From Rhytidiadelphus loreus (taxonomy: Eukaryota > Streptophyta > Bryopsida > Hypnales > Hylocomiaceae), in the NCBI GenBank assembly GCA_947034895.1, contig OX344765.1, positions 24,867,001-24,931,000 of the forward strand: 64,000 bases of DNA, given 5' to 3'. How positions within the stretch are numbered: position 1 is the stretch's first letter; every line of letters begins with the position of its first letter. A model generated the notes under the pieces. It searched no databases and was not told the origin of the DNA. It saw nothing but the letters and a program-made list of their open reading frames with translations. Positions 48,408-59,334 of the stretch are shown here, piece by piece. Both the position numbers and the translations under genes were made by a program.

Positions 48408-48632
48408 CACTATAAGAAACCCACGTTTTTTGTGACGAGCCTTGATTTTTTCTGACGGCTTTTTTTTGATGTCTAAGTTGACATTTAGCTATTTTTACGT
48501 TTTTAATTATGTTCATTAGATCAATTGGATGTCATGAAAAACATAAAAAAGCTAAATGTCAACTTAGACATCAAAAAAAATCCGTCACAAAAAATTAGGG
48601 CTCGTCACAAAAAATGTGGGTTTCTTATAGTG
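48408..48632. mobile_element. CACTA-type MITE with CCT target duplication
   Basis: Ends CACTATAAGAAACCCAC and GTGGGTTTCTTATAGTG, flanked on both sides by CCT (48405-48407 and 48633-48635). The whole 225-bp element folds: TTTTTTGTGACGAGCC pairs with GGCTCGTCACAAAAAA-like sequence (one mismatch), and GATGTCTAAGTTGACATT with its complement. The 3-bp duplication and CACTA end match the En/Spm class. Confidence 0.9.
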
Positions 48633-49162
48633 CCTTCTTCAACTCCAAAATACTACACTGTTTCTTTTGTTTGTTGAAGCTCAGAATAGATCTCAAAGAT
48701 CTCATGTATTGCAACCTTGGAACACATCCTACCAATGAGAAACTTGCTTAGATACATTCTTCTTTCTCAACTTTTTATAACCTCTTGAAAAGAGAAAGGA
48801 GAATCTACAAGTGTTTATCATAGTACAATTGATCAATTGTTGTTACTTAACTCCCTTCTTTCTCTCTTTTCTATGTCACCAAAGGACAAACATGATTCCA
48901 AGTCATTGATTCCAATTAAACAATCTTGCACCGTTTGCAATTGTTGCAAATGACATCCAAATGACACATTCATTTTGAGGGTTAGAATGTTAAAACCACA
49001 TTTTGTTTACAAACTACCAATGTGCTTGGATAATAGTCAACCAAAAAATGCCCCCTTGTGTCTAAAAAATGAGGTGAGACAACAATTTGACTACATGTCT
49101 GACAAATGCAATGTTGGTTCCGTACTCTTCTATGGGATTCAATGAAATTTCAAGTTCTTTGA
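48633..49162. other. AT-rich intergenic sequence
   Basis: Nothing recognised. Confidence 0.5.
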
Positions 49163-50317
49163 TTAACCCCTAAACGTCTGAGACTATGTTTTCACCAAAA
49201 TTGCTCCAAAACTACCCTTGCATTTACAAACACCAAATTTTAGATGAAAAACATTTATGGACATACGTAACCATATGATCTTGTAGTAAACTATCTTTAA
49301 AAGATGTGGAAAAAATTTCAGAATTTTCCACCATGTAGATTGCAAGATATTAACGTTTGAAGTGACAAAAATCATTTTTTTGGCCTTGTGAAAATACGGG
49401 CAGATGCACTTCACAAGGTCACATTTGTATGAAAAAATGTCCAAAATGGTGGTTACTCTTTAGATTCATTCCTCAACTCAAGTTGGCTACATGCTTGGAA
49501 AATTTTAGATCATTTGGAATTGTACAACATATAGGAAAAAATAGTAAGTAGGAAGAAATAGAGAATGATTGAAAATACTAAACTGTTGACAATTTATTTA
49601 TAGAATTGAAAAATGCCAATTCCAATGGTTGTAATGTTGTAATAAACAATATACACCTTATATTTTTATTTTTTTCCAAAAATATTTAAAATTGAGTTAA
49701 ATAAAAGACTTCAAAGTTTATTTTAGAGTAGAGATTCCATAACTACCCACAAGCTAACCCAAACTAAAATTCCTCATAACTTTCAACTCATTAATCCAAA
49801 TCACTAGTAGAAAACCGTGTTAAAATTTATGAAAACACATCACCTTATTTTCATTGAGCTCTCGTTTCAGAATGCAATCAAACATGGAGAAACACAAAAA
49901 AAGCGTTTTTCTATGTTTTTATGTGTTTTGATTGCATTTTGAAACAAGAGCTCAACGAAAATAAGGTGACGTGTTTTCAGGGATTTTAACACGGTTTTCT
50001 TCTAGTGAAATGGAATGATTCAAAGCTTACCACATATATAAAAATTTAGAGAATCAATTTCAAATTTTTATTTTCTTAAAAAGTGATTTTCAAAGAAGTT
50101 TTTTTTTCTGCCCGCCAAACATTGAAAATTACATATCATGCAATAACTTTTGAACCATGTAGTCAAAAGTTATGAAAATTGTTGGGCCTTAAAAGCTACT
50201 TCTTGTCTCCATATTGTGTGAACTTTTTAAAGAAAAAAAATAAAAACTTTGGCTGTCGTGAGCTGCCCCAAATTGCTATATTGCCAAAAAAACGATGTTT
50301 GGACGTTTAGGGGTTAA
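49163..50317. mobile_element. TTAA-flanked inverted-repeat element, family 1, best termini
   Basis: TTAA at 49163-49166 and 50314-50317, with 12-bp perfect inverted ends CCCCTAAACGTC and GACGTTTAGGGG. The 1155 bp contain a 206-bp CACTA-type MITE (49802-50007). The remainder (about 950 bp) equals the 7888-8840 element in reverse. Confidence 0.92.
49802..50007. mobile_element. CACTA-type MITE nested in the family 1 element
   Basis: Ends CACTAGTAGAAAACCGTG and CACGGTTTTCTTCTAGTG. Homologous to 56884-57080. The flanks CCAAAT and AAATGG compare with CCAAATGGAATG in unoccupied relatives (e.g. 18254), giving a 3-4 bp target duplication. It is a near-perfect long palindrome with a short centre. Confidence 0.9.
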
Positions 50318-50398
50318 TGACTTTGTCAACTTTGATCACTTGCAATGACTGCCACATTCATTCTGATTGGTACCCCGTGAAGTCTTATTAGTGTTGTC

Positions 50399-51777
50399 TT
50401 ATCCCCTCACCGCCCAAGGGGACCAAAAGTGTCCTCACATAGTCTAACAATCAACTTCAAAGTGCTATAACTTTTGCATCCAATTTCCAAATTCAATAAA
50501 ACTTGTTGGAAAAGTTGTGCATACTAGTCTATTTTTTGTGGTAGAATTTTCAGATCTATTCAAGACTAAGTTTTTGAAAACCATTCAAAGTTCGCAGGTT
50601 CAATTTGAGTTCACCACACTACATTGAGATGGCTGCAACTTTAGGGGCTTGTATCTTTTTCATCAAATGTTATTTTCCAACAAAAATTATTGGGTTTTGT
50701 TTCCCATAAAGTCTAGTTATTGTGGTAAAATTTTCATGTCAATCCAAGTTGTTTTGAATGCTTGGGAGCAACTCAATGTTCAAAATTCAGACATTTTTGC
50801 ATTAAGGTAGTATGCTCTAAAAGCAACCATTTAAGAGCTGGTCCGCCTTTTTTATAGGCTTACGTGGACAAAATTATTTTTAGATCATTTTTTAGAGAAA
50901 GAAAAATGAATGTAAAAACTAACACAAGTAGTTTTATATTTTTCCAAGCATTTTTGAATTACTTATAAATTTCAAAGATTTAGGGCATAGGCACCTATTT
51001 GTAACCATAGGTCTCCCAAAATCTGTTCACTTGCAATTTGTAAACAGATGTGCAGAAATCAAAGACAATGATTGGCTCTTGCAATAGAAAAATATTTTTT
51101 CTTTTATGCATTCAATTGCTAGAGTGGTCCATTCAGCGCGTCTTCATTCTTCACCCCAAAATAGGGGCGGTTTGAAGAAGGCGGGTGCTTTTAGAGCATA
51201 CTACCTTACAATGAACTTTGGCGGCTTATAACTTCTTCAAAATGGATTTGTTTTTAATCATTCTTGTCAGAAAAGTTGCGCATACTAGTCTAGTTATTGC
51301 GGTAAAAATTTCATATCAATCCAAGAAGTTATGATTGACTAAGAAGAATTTTAGTAGAGGTAGGTTCATCCATAGATGTGTTTTTTTGCTACTTTTTTTC
51401 ACTGTTTTTGACATTTCAAAACAATTTTGCAAACGCAATGAGTCAATTGAATGGGTTTTTTTCCACCAAAGTGTTTGTCTTTTTGTTTGAATCACTTTAT
51501 TGTTTAATTTTTTTTCATTTGAGTAGGTTTAGAAATCGAATTTCATCTCCAAATGTGTTTTGAGGAAAATTTCAGCATCTTTTTTCAACACTAGAACATT
51601 ATAATCTTTCAGTCTATGCAGTCAAATGACCCCAAATTTAATTTACACCATCTACAACATGCACACTACAAGATTGTATGGTTGAGATTTTCATAACTTA
51701 GTCACATTTAGACTTATAGCACTTGAAAAGCAAGGTTGTTTTTCGACATGGTTAGACCTTGGGCGGTGAGGGGTTAA
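50399..51777. mobile_element. TTAA-type element, family 4, with nested insertion
   Basis: Inverted ends CCCCTCACCGCCCAAGG (50403) and CCTTGGGCGGTGAGGGG (ending 51773). TTAA is intact on the right (51774-51777) and TTAT on the left. It has a different body from families 1-3 but the same border logic. It contains the 50803-51208 insertion. Confidence 0.85.
50803..51208. mobile_element. Nested element with AAGGTAGTATGCTC ends
   Basis: Inverted ends TAAGGTAGTATGCTCTAAAA and TTTTAGAGCATACTACCTTA (20 bp, perfect). 406 bp, non-coding. A similar AAGGTAGTATGCTG sequence at 42786 may be another terminus of the family. The target duplication is unclear. Confidence 0.8.
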
Positions 51778-51894
51778 CTTGATCTAATCAATTATTGCTG
51801 TTACACAAAGGAACAACTACCTAGGATCAAAGTAGACATAGTGAGCAAACAAAATTTAAGCCAGCCGATATCTCAGAAGTAAGCCAAAAACAAG

Positions 51895-52604
51895 TAGGTG
51901 TACTGATTCTTGAAAATTAAATTAATTATACTGAAATTTAAAGTACTACTCCTAAAAATTAAATTAATTACACTAAAATTAGTCTAAAATTAAAACCTAG
52001 ACTCCTAAAAATTAAATTAATTACACTAAAATTAGTCTAAAATTAAAACCTAGACTCCTAAAAATTAAATTAATTAGACTGAAACTGGATTGAAATTTAA
52101 GGTACTACTCTTGAAAATTAGATTAATTAGGTTGAAATTAGACTGAAATTAAAACCTAAACTCCTGAAAATTAAATTAATTAGCTTGAAACTAGACTGAA
52201 ATTAAAACCTAAACTCCTGAAAATTAAATTAATTATACTGAAATTTAAAGTACTACTCCTAAAAATTAAATTAATTACACTAAAATTAGACTAAAATTAA
52301 AACCTAGACTCCTAAAAATTAAATTAATTAGACTGAAATTGGACTGAAATTTAAAGTACTACTCTTGAAAATTAAATTAATTAGATTGAAATTAGACTGA
52401 AATTAAAACCTAAACTCCTGAAAATTAAATTAATTAGATTGAAATTTAAAGTACTATTCCTGAAAATTAAATTAATTACACTGAAATTAGACTAAAATTA
52501 AAACCTAGGCTCCTAAAAATTAAAACAATTAGACTAAAATTGGACTGAAATTTAAAGTACTACTATTGAAAATTAAATTAATTAGATTGAAATTAGACTA
52601 AAAT
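51895..52604. repeat. AT-rich higher-order tandem array
   Basis: About 14 units built on AAATTAAATTAATTA. Two unit types alternate: about 53 bp (ending AAAACCTAGACTCCT) and about 43 bp (ending TTTAAAGTACTACTCCT). The order repeats in blocks, so this is a higher-order structure. The last unit is cut by the TTAA element beginning at 52605. Confidence 0.92.
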
Positions 52605-53250
52605 TTAACCCCTAAAGTCATGTTGTCCCTATAGGGGACAAAAGTGATTTTGGGTAGACTCATTTAGTCTCAATTTCTACCACATATTTTTGAAATTTTT
52701 ACCACCCATGCAGTTTTTATGAGCTTCAAGGACATATAATTCATTAGAGAAAATTTCAGACCTCCGGAGGGCTGCTCCACAGGCCTTTGAGGTACCTTGA
52801 AATTTATTTATTTTTGCTCAAAAATTCGTTTTCCCCCTATTTTCGCTTAGCTGAACCTGCAGCAACAATGTAGCAGGAACCAAAATTTATGAGTAAATTT
52901 TTATTTGAATTTTTAATCTTAAAAAAATTATTTTAAAAAAAAATTAAAAAAATCGCGATTTTTGATTTTTTCGGCAAGCATACACTGAAATTCACACAAG
53001 CTAACAATGCACTACAACTATAATTGTTAGTCAACCTATTCCACTTCTAATAGACTTCTCATATACCTTTCTAGCGGCCCTCCTAAGACTTCAAAATTTC
53101 TCTAATGTTTTATATAAAATGAACCTTTGTTGTAAAAGTTATGATCTTTTTTAATGAAAATAGATGAGAAGGGATGTAGATAATCAATTAGATCTGGGTT
53201 TTTTGCAATTTTTGAAGAATTCAGGATGTAAAGTCACTCTTTTTGGGTAA
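52605..53250. mobile_element. Left part of a TTAA-type element, family 2 variant
   Basis: TTAACCCCTAAAGTCATG followed by GTCCCTATAGGGGACAAAAG and a GTCTCAATTTCTACC block, as in family 2 left ends. No right terminus was found; the end coordinate is a guess. Confidence 0.55.
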
Positions 53251-54950
53251 TATTTAGTCATTATGATGTCCAAATTGGGTTAGTAAATGTATGATTTCAT
53301 TCCAAATGGGATGTATGATGGTCGGTTGGTTTGATCATTCAATTGTTGGTCCTAATTGGTTGTCAGTTTGTGGTCAGTAATGGGAACATTCTGAGTTGGT
53401 AGTTTAGTCTGGACAAAAACTTGAGCTGGAACCAGTTGAATGTTGTGTAAATCCAATTAGGTGGTTATACTAAGTTGGTAGTTGGTGTAGGAATCAATTG
53501 ATTGTCTCTTCCGATTGGGTAACCACCAAGTAGAAATTCCTATTAGGTGGGATGGGAATTCATTTGGGAGTACCTACTGTTGAGTGTTGCCGGTGTGTGT
53601 TCTAGCCAATTTGTGCTGTGTAGTTTTCTTTTGTCCTTGTGTTTACTTTTCTGTATGTTTGTGTGCCTGAATGGGATGAGCTTGTGTTCTGTGGAGTGTT
53701 GTGTATCAGTGTGTTATAGAACCTGTTTATTTCCTAGTTGGAGGATGTGCTGATTGAAAATTAATTGAAATGGAGATGAGTTTTAGTTGTGTAGTTAATG
53801 AGATGAAATGTTTGTGAGCAATTTGGTTCTCATGTTGAAGTTTTGTGAATGAGAAGTTGTGAATCCTAATCGGTGATTCAGTAGAGAAATGTGATGTAAT
53901 TTGAGATTGAATGAGAATTAAAGATGTGAATAAGTGCAAATTGATAGGAATCAATTGTAGGTCCTAGTTGGAATTTTAAGCAAAAATATTTAACTAGATG
54001 GGTGTGTACATCTTATGGATATTTGTAATGGTGATCTGATCGCCAATTTGGAAATTAATACATGAAAATGTTTTCAGCCGAATTGAGGTGTTGTGTTGGA
54101 AATGAGTATGAATTGTGTATGACGTGAGAAATGCTGAGTATGTTTGGATTTAATTCCAAGTTGGATGAATTGAAGTTAAAGTTAATCATGAATGTAAAAA
54201 TTGATGAATGATGAGGGTCAAATGTAATTGTAGAAGCCTAATTGGAAAGTTCGTATGTGTATTTGAGCATTAATTAAAGTCCTAATTGGGTTATTTGTGA
54301 GCGAATGTTGTGTTAATAAGAATCCAAGTTGGTCTATAAGATGTAAGGTGATTGATGAGCGTTGTTACATGTCTATGAGGTTAAGTCCTGAGTTGAGATT
54401 AATTATTTAGAGATGAAGAATTATGAATTACAGAAGAAATTGAAATCCAAAGTCGCATGTAAAAATTGTAAATCCTACCAAAAGCAAAATTATTCTAGAC
54501 CTGATTGTGTTACAACTGATGATTCCCAAGGTAGAAAAGAAAGATCTTGTGGTTGTTGAAATTGAAGATAAAGATCAAATTGGTGTGATTCAACCCAAGT
54601 AGGAAGTTTGAAAGTCAGCTAGATTGTACCTGATTCAAGAGCCAAATTAGATAAACTAGTGGTTGAAATTGGAGATTAATTGAAGGATGAAGCGGATAAC
54701 TTGAAGCCAATTTAGAAGAAAGGAATTTGAAGAAGATTTAAAAGATAAAGATAAAGAAAAAGAAAAGTATTAAAGCTTACAAAATAAACTTTGGAAAGCA
54801 AGTCTTAACCTTTGTGGCCTTTAAGATTGGAGTGGATGAATTTAGCAATTAGAGTATATGTGTGAGGAAAATGATGATGCTTATGGTTAAGGAACAATAT
54901 TTCTTATCTTTCTATAATTGCAATGACCAAGTAGGAATTTAACATGGAAG
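53251..54950. repeat. Region with recurrent CCTAATTGG-like motifs
   Basis: A motif close to TCCTAATTGG or CCAAGTTGG recurs roughly every 50-120 bp (e.g. TCCTAATTGG near 53352, TCCAATTAGG near 53452, TCCTAGTTGG near 53960, TCCAAGTTGG near 54150, TCCTAATTGG near 54285) in otherwise non-repetitive, G/T-rich sequence. It may be an ancient degenerate array. Open frames here are low-complexity and probably not genes. Confidence 0.5.
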
Positions 54951-56215
54951 TATCCCTATTTAATTAGCCTCCCTAGGAACAAACTTTACACTATTAGTTT
55001 AGGGAATAATTTTTTATTAGGACCTAAGCCATATCTACAGGGGACAACTTGGACATGGTTTATTTCTTTGACTTTGCCTCGGGGCAAGTTTGGGGTGGGC
55101 TAGATCAAGCAATGGTAGTAGGTTCAATTCTGGGTGAAGAAGGATGGAACGGTAGAGTCTAAAGCAGTAGCGACGGATTTCTACAGTTACTCATCAATGC
55201 CTCACCCAATTAACACATCATAGAAAAAGTGGTTGCACCTAAATATTTTAAGCTTCAATTTTTCAAAATTCCTCAACTCCATGAAAATAGGCAGTGAATA
55301 AAGAATAGGAAAGATAATGAATAAAATGTAAATTATAAATCCAATCACTGGCTAATTCAACCTATATAAAAACATAGACAAATATTACAAATAAACTTCT
55401 TATTTCAAAGAAAGCACAAAATACAAAACTTACAATGAAAACAAGTAATCACTACAAGTTCTAAGGAAAAATGAAAGACAAATTGACTTATAGTCATTGT
55501 GCAAGATGACTCTATATATCCTAAAATCCAAATAGTTGTTGGGTCCATTTGATACTCCTTATTTCTAAAGCATATTTGTCCATTCATCTTTTTTCTATTT
55601 GACTATTAGTCTTTTCTTACATTGAAATTAAATTTAAGTCTACTTGACCTTTTAAAATCAAATTGAGTTAACTTTCTTACAATTATTTACATTGAAAGAC
55701 AAATTGTTAAAATTTTCTATAAAAGTAAGACTACAAGGCCAGAGGAGCTCTTCCACAATGCCAATTATTACGAACAAAGACCATGGATACCCCAAGCACG
55801 GATTGAGAGCAACAAGCGGGAAGGGAAGTCTGCAGTACAAGGCAAGAGGAGGTAGGAGGAGTAAGCGATGACATGGTAGCAAGTAGGAGGAAGCAACTTT
55901 GGCGGGAGGAGGCCAACAATGACAACGACGTGGGTGGAGGTAGGAGCGAGTGTTGACAATGTAGAAGCAAGAAGGGATGATAGGACATGAGCATGCGGCT
56001 CTAAAATTGTTGTGAGGTATCCAACGGCCAATACTACAATGGCTATGGAGGACAATGAAGGGAACAAGAGCCAACATAGGGGAACGGTGGGGAATGAGCT
56101 GACGTGGAAGGGAATGGTGGGGATCGAGCCCGCGTGGAGGGGAACGGAGGGAAAATCAACGAAACATCCAATGAAGGTTAGTTACCTTATCCCTCTACTA
56201 AGCCCTCCACCAAGT
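54951..56215. other. Intergenic; possible retrotransposon polypurine tract; purine-rich patch
   Basis: CTCGGGGCAAGTTTGGGGTG near 55079 resembles the polypurine tract preceding the 3' LTR of plant Gypsy elements; no LTR pair was found. 55735-56160 is purine-rich and GC-balanced with open frames on the minus strand lacking any domain. Confidence 0.3.
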
Positions 56216-56500
56216 TTTTGCCAATGTTTTCAAATTGCTAATTGTTTTATGTCTATTTTTGCACTCAAAATAAAAATGTAATAAATTTTTCCATTGGATT
56301 TTTGTGAAAGTTTTCAAATTGCAATTTTTTTTTCTATTCTATATTCAAAATTAAATGTTATAGATTTTTCATCAGATTTTTGTAAATGTTTTCAAATTTC
56401 AAATTGTTTTTTTTCTCTATTTTGCACTCAAAATAAAAATATTATAGATTTTTCCATCAATTTTTTGCCAGTGTTTTTAAATTGCAACCAATTCTTTTCC
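56216..56500. repeat. Tandem repeat of about 80 bp, four units
   Basis: Units contain TTTTCAAATTGCAA, TTTTGCACTCAAAATAAAA, then TTATAGATTTTTCCATC. Starts fall near 56227, 56311, 56389 and 56473. Confidence 0.85.
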
Positions 56501-56883
56501 CAATTCCACAAGCTAACTTTGAAATAATTGCCATTTTTTTTGGAAAATTGCATTGAGGAGGGCAATGAAAATTCACATAAGATTGTTTGGGATTGGTGTG
56601 GTCATGGCAATTCCAAAGAAGAGGGTGAGGGTTTGGCACATGTAGAGGGAATGGTTGATGGCATGATGCAAGGTTTAGAAAATTATGAAGGTGAGGAATT
56701 TGTTTATGGTGAAGCAAACCAAGTCAAGTGCCTTATCATCCTCCGGGAATGGGGTGTGTCACAACCATGAATTATGATAGTAGAAGTGCATCAGAGCTAA
56801 AGAATGGTTCATCCCATTTTAGTGATGATGGCGGTGATATTGAAGATGTGAATAGCATCAAGCATATTTATCGGGATTCCACT
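56501..56883. other. Intergenic, possibly part of the second piggyBac relic
   Basis: An 80-codon plus-strand open stretch (56528-56770) is acidic and unrecognised; it may be a remnant of a transposase N-terminus. Confidence 0.25.
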
Positions 56884-57080
56884 CACTAGAAGAAAACTAT
56901 GTTAGAATCCCTGAAAACACGTCACCTTGTTTTCGTTAAGTTCCAGTTTCAAAACGCAGTCAAAACTCAAAAAAACTCTTTTTCTATGTTTTTCTGCGTT
57001 TTGACTGCATTTTGAAACGGGAACTTAACAAAAACAAGGTGACATGTTTTCAGGGATTCTAACATAGTTTTTTTCTAGTG
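56884..57080. mobile_element. CACTA-type MITE with ACT target duplication
   Basis: Ends CACTAGAAGAAAACTATG and CATAGTTTTTTTCTAGTG; flanks ACT (56881-56883) and ACT (57081-57083). Nearly palindromic over its length; homologous to 49802-50007. It probably interrupts the 5' part of the piggyBac relic. Confidence 0.92.
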
Positions 57081-57083
57081 ACT

Positions 57084-57969
57084 TGGTCCCAACAATTCAT
57101 GATATACTATCTAGAGCCCCAAGAATTTATAGGGTCCTCAGGGTCAAAAGTGTTTTGGCGGTAGTTTTCTACTTTTGCAAATTTATTTTATCTTTTTTGG
57201 CCCATCTCCATTTTACAAGCCATTGTGGTGGAGACCAACCGCTATGCAACTATAGTGAACATAGATGGGAAGACTTATGGGGGGCCACAATGGGAAGCTT
57301 TATCTTTGGAGGTGTTGAAAACTTTTATTGCTATTGTTTTGTACATGGGTATGAAGTGACAACCAAATGTCGAAACTTATTTGCATTAAAATGGCTCTAT
57401 TTTTCATTGCCCTACAATTTCAAGTCTCATGTCTCGCAATCATTTTCAACTTCTTACTAGGTGCTTGCATGTTACTACCCCATCAACCTATGAGAGGGAC
57501 AAAACCATGCCGAGGTATGATAAAATGGGTCAAGTCCAATGGCTCATCATTGTCATCAATGCCATTCGGGAAAATTGCATAAAATCATAGAATGTAGGCA
57601 AATTTGTTACCATGGATGAAATGATGATTGGCTACAAAGGCACATATTGCCCAGCAAGGCAATACATGCTGCAAAAGCCCCTAAAATGATACTTGAAAGT
57701 GTGGTGCTTTGCGGATTCAAATTTCAAATATGTCTCAAACTTTGAGGTTAATTGTAGAAAAGATCATGTGATCAATGAGGAGGTCCATGTGACACAAGGG
57801 GAGGGGAAATCATGGAGAGGCTAGGCTAGCACACAATGTAGTGTTACGTTTGTTGAGAGTAATTGAAGGGAAATATCACATTATTGCTATGGATAATTTT
57901 TTTCTTATTCAAAGATTTATTGAAGAAAGGCACTTATGCAATAGGGATCATACGGTGCAATCAAGTAGG
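57084..57969 (+). pseudogene. Second piggyBac transposase relic, heavily decayed
   Basis: At about 57600-57690 the frame reads TMDEMMIGYKGTYCPARQY, then QKPLK, then a stop, then KVWCFAD. This parallels TVDESMIRYKGKYCPIRQY...QKPTK*GIKVWALAD of the 800-4053 copy. A later DNFF (about 57890) matches the second catalytic aspartate block. Everything before 57480 has many stops and frameshifts. The tryptophan codon after KPLK is TGA. The third aspartate region and cysteine-rich end are missing; the CACTA-like terminus at 57970 starts where homology ends. Confidence 0.85.
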
Positions 57970-59150
57970 CACTATAAGAAAAACGTGTTTTTTTGGATGT
58001 TTGACCCAAAACGTAGCGTGTCTAAGGTGCACATGCTATGTCTAAAAGAACATTGAGATGTTTACTAGACAGATGGTTTTTTTTTTTATCATTATGTAAT
58101 TTAATGATGAGAAATGGGAAAAAGACAACAATGACCTGCGGAGCAAAAGAATCTATTAACTATTTTGGGTATTCGAGGGCGCCGCAGGCGCGCGCATCCA
58201 TTTCAGTCCAATTTTTTTTCTCTGGTTTTCTAGAATCTAGGCTTAGTAGGACTCGAACCTACAATATCACCGTTATGAGCGGTGCGTTTGCGGACTTGAA
58301 CCGATAACCCATAGGAACAGATTTTCAACGAAAGTGTACATTTATGTGGATGTTGTAGAAAATAGAGGAAAATTATGGTCACAGCATGTAGGTGCTAGCA
58401 AAAACAACTATGCCGTTAAAGACATGACTGCAAACATAATGATGTTTCAAAGATTGTCCGAGAAAACAATCATTGCCACGTCAACATCCTTAGTCCATTT
58501 TAACCGTGGATAAATTAATAGAAATTACTGTGGTCTAGGAGAAAATAATTGCCCAAGGTGAAAAAAAAAGATGATGGGCAGGTAGTTTGGGGAAAAAAGC
58601 TAATGTAGCATCTGACGTGGTATAAGACATGGAAATTCAATGATGTGGACATGAAAAATGCTGACATGGCATCTGACGTCACATTGTCTGAGAAGATTAA
58701 TATTGTTTTGATCAACATCAACTTAGACATCAACAAAAATTTTGATATTGTTTTTGGCGACATCTATTCAAATGTCTTTTGAGACATTTTTTGAGATGTC
58801 ACCTTCAACATCCAAACATTTTGCAACATTAACTTTGACATACACCATAAAAAATAGCCCATACATAATACATAGTATAAAATACACCATACATTATATA
58901 CAATACGCCATACACAATATTTGGTATTTATGTCACGTGACTTAAAAGCCAATTATTGTGTGTAAATAGACATGAAAAGATATACTATTTATACAAGTAG
59001 GACAATAGGAGGTATGACAAACTATATGGGATATGTAATTTTTCAAAATTATACAAAGTTGTCAAACTTGACATCTTAGTTGATATCGCAAAAAACATCT
59101 CGATGTCTCAATTGATGTCTAAAAAACATTATTAAACTTTTTGAGTAGCG
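57970..59150. mobile_element. Possible CACTA-like element inserted in the piggyBac relic
   Basis: The left end CACTATAAGAAAAACGTG is like the 48408 MITE. The interior near 58711 and 58805 shares TCAACTTAGACATC-like motifs with 48470-48560 and 16450. The right end near 59145 (TTTTTGAGTAGCG) is only a weak match to TAGTG. A tRNA-like sequence (58238-58311) lies inside. Confidence 0.4.
58238..58311 (-). tRNA. tRNA-like sequence with CAU anticodon, organellar type, probably pseudo
   Basis: On the minus strand 74 bases fold as a cloverleaf. The anticodon arm CACCG-CTCATAA-CGGTG has a perfect 5-bp stem and CAU anticodon. The T arm GTAGG-TTCGAGT-CCTAC is perfect. The acceptor stem pairs 5 of 7 (TGGGTTA with TAAGCCT), and the discriminator is A. 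The D arm is poor (CGG/CCG). The 3' half recalls organellar (mitochondrial-type) trnI/trnM-CAU. Two acceptor mismatches and the flanking GC patch (GGCGCCGCAGGCGCGCGC) suggest a nuclear copy of organelle DNA rather than an active gene. Confidence 0.55.
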
Positions 59151-59334
59151 TCTAGGTGTGTTGATGTGGCATGCCACCTCATTCTTGTTGGATGCAGGGT
59201 TGTCCCCGTCACGTCCTGTCCGTCCGTCAGGATGTCCGGACGGACGTCAGGATTCAACCCCGGCATCCGTCAGGATGTAATCTGAACGAGAACCGTTCAC
59301 AGAGGATGAAAACTACGGAAATGGATGGACGTTC

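Noticed and set aside
55658..56077. Overlapping minus-strand frames of 87-139 codons
   Set aside because: They are caused by a purine-rich patch; three frames are open together and none shows a domain.
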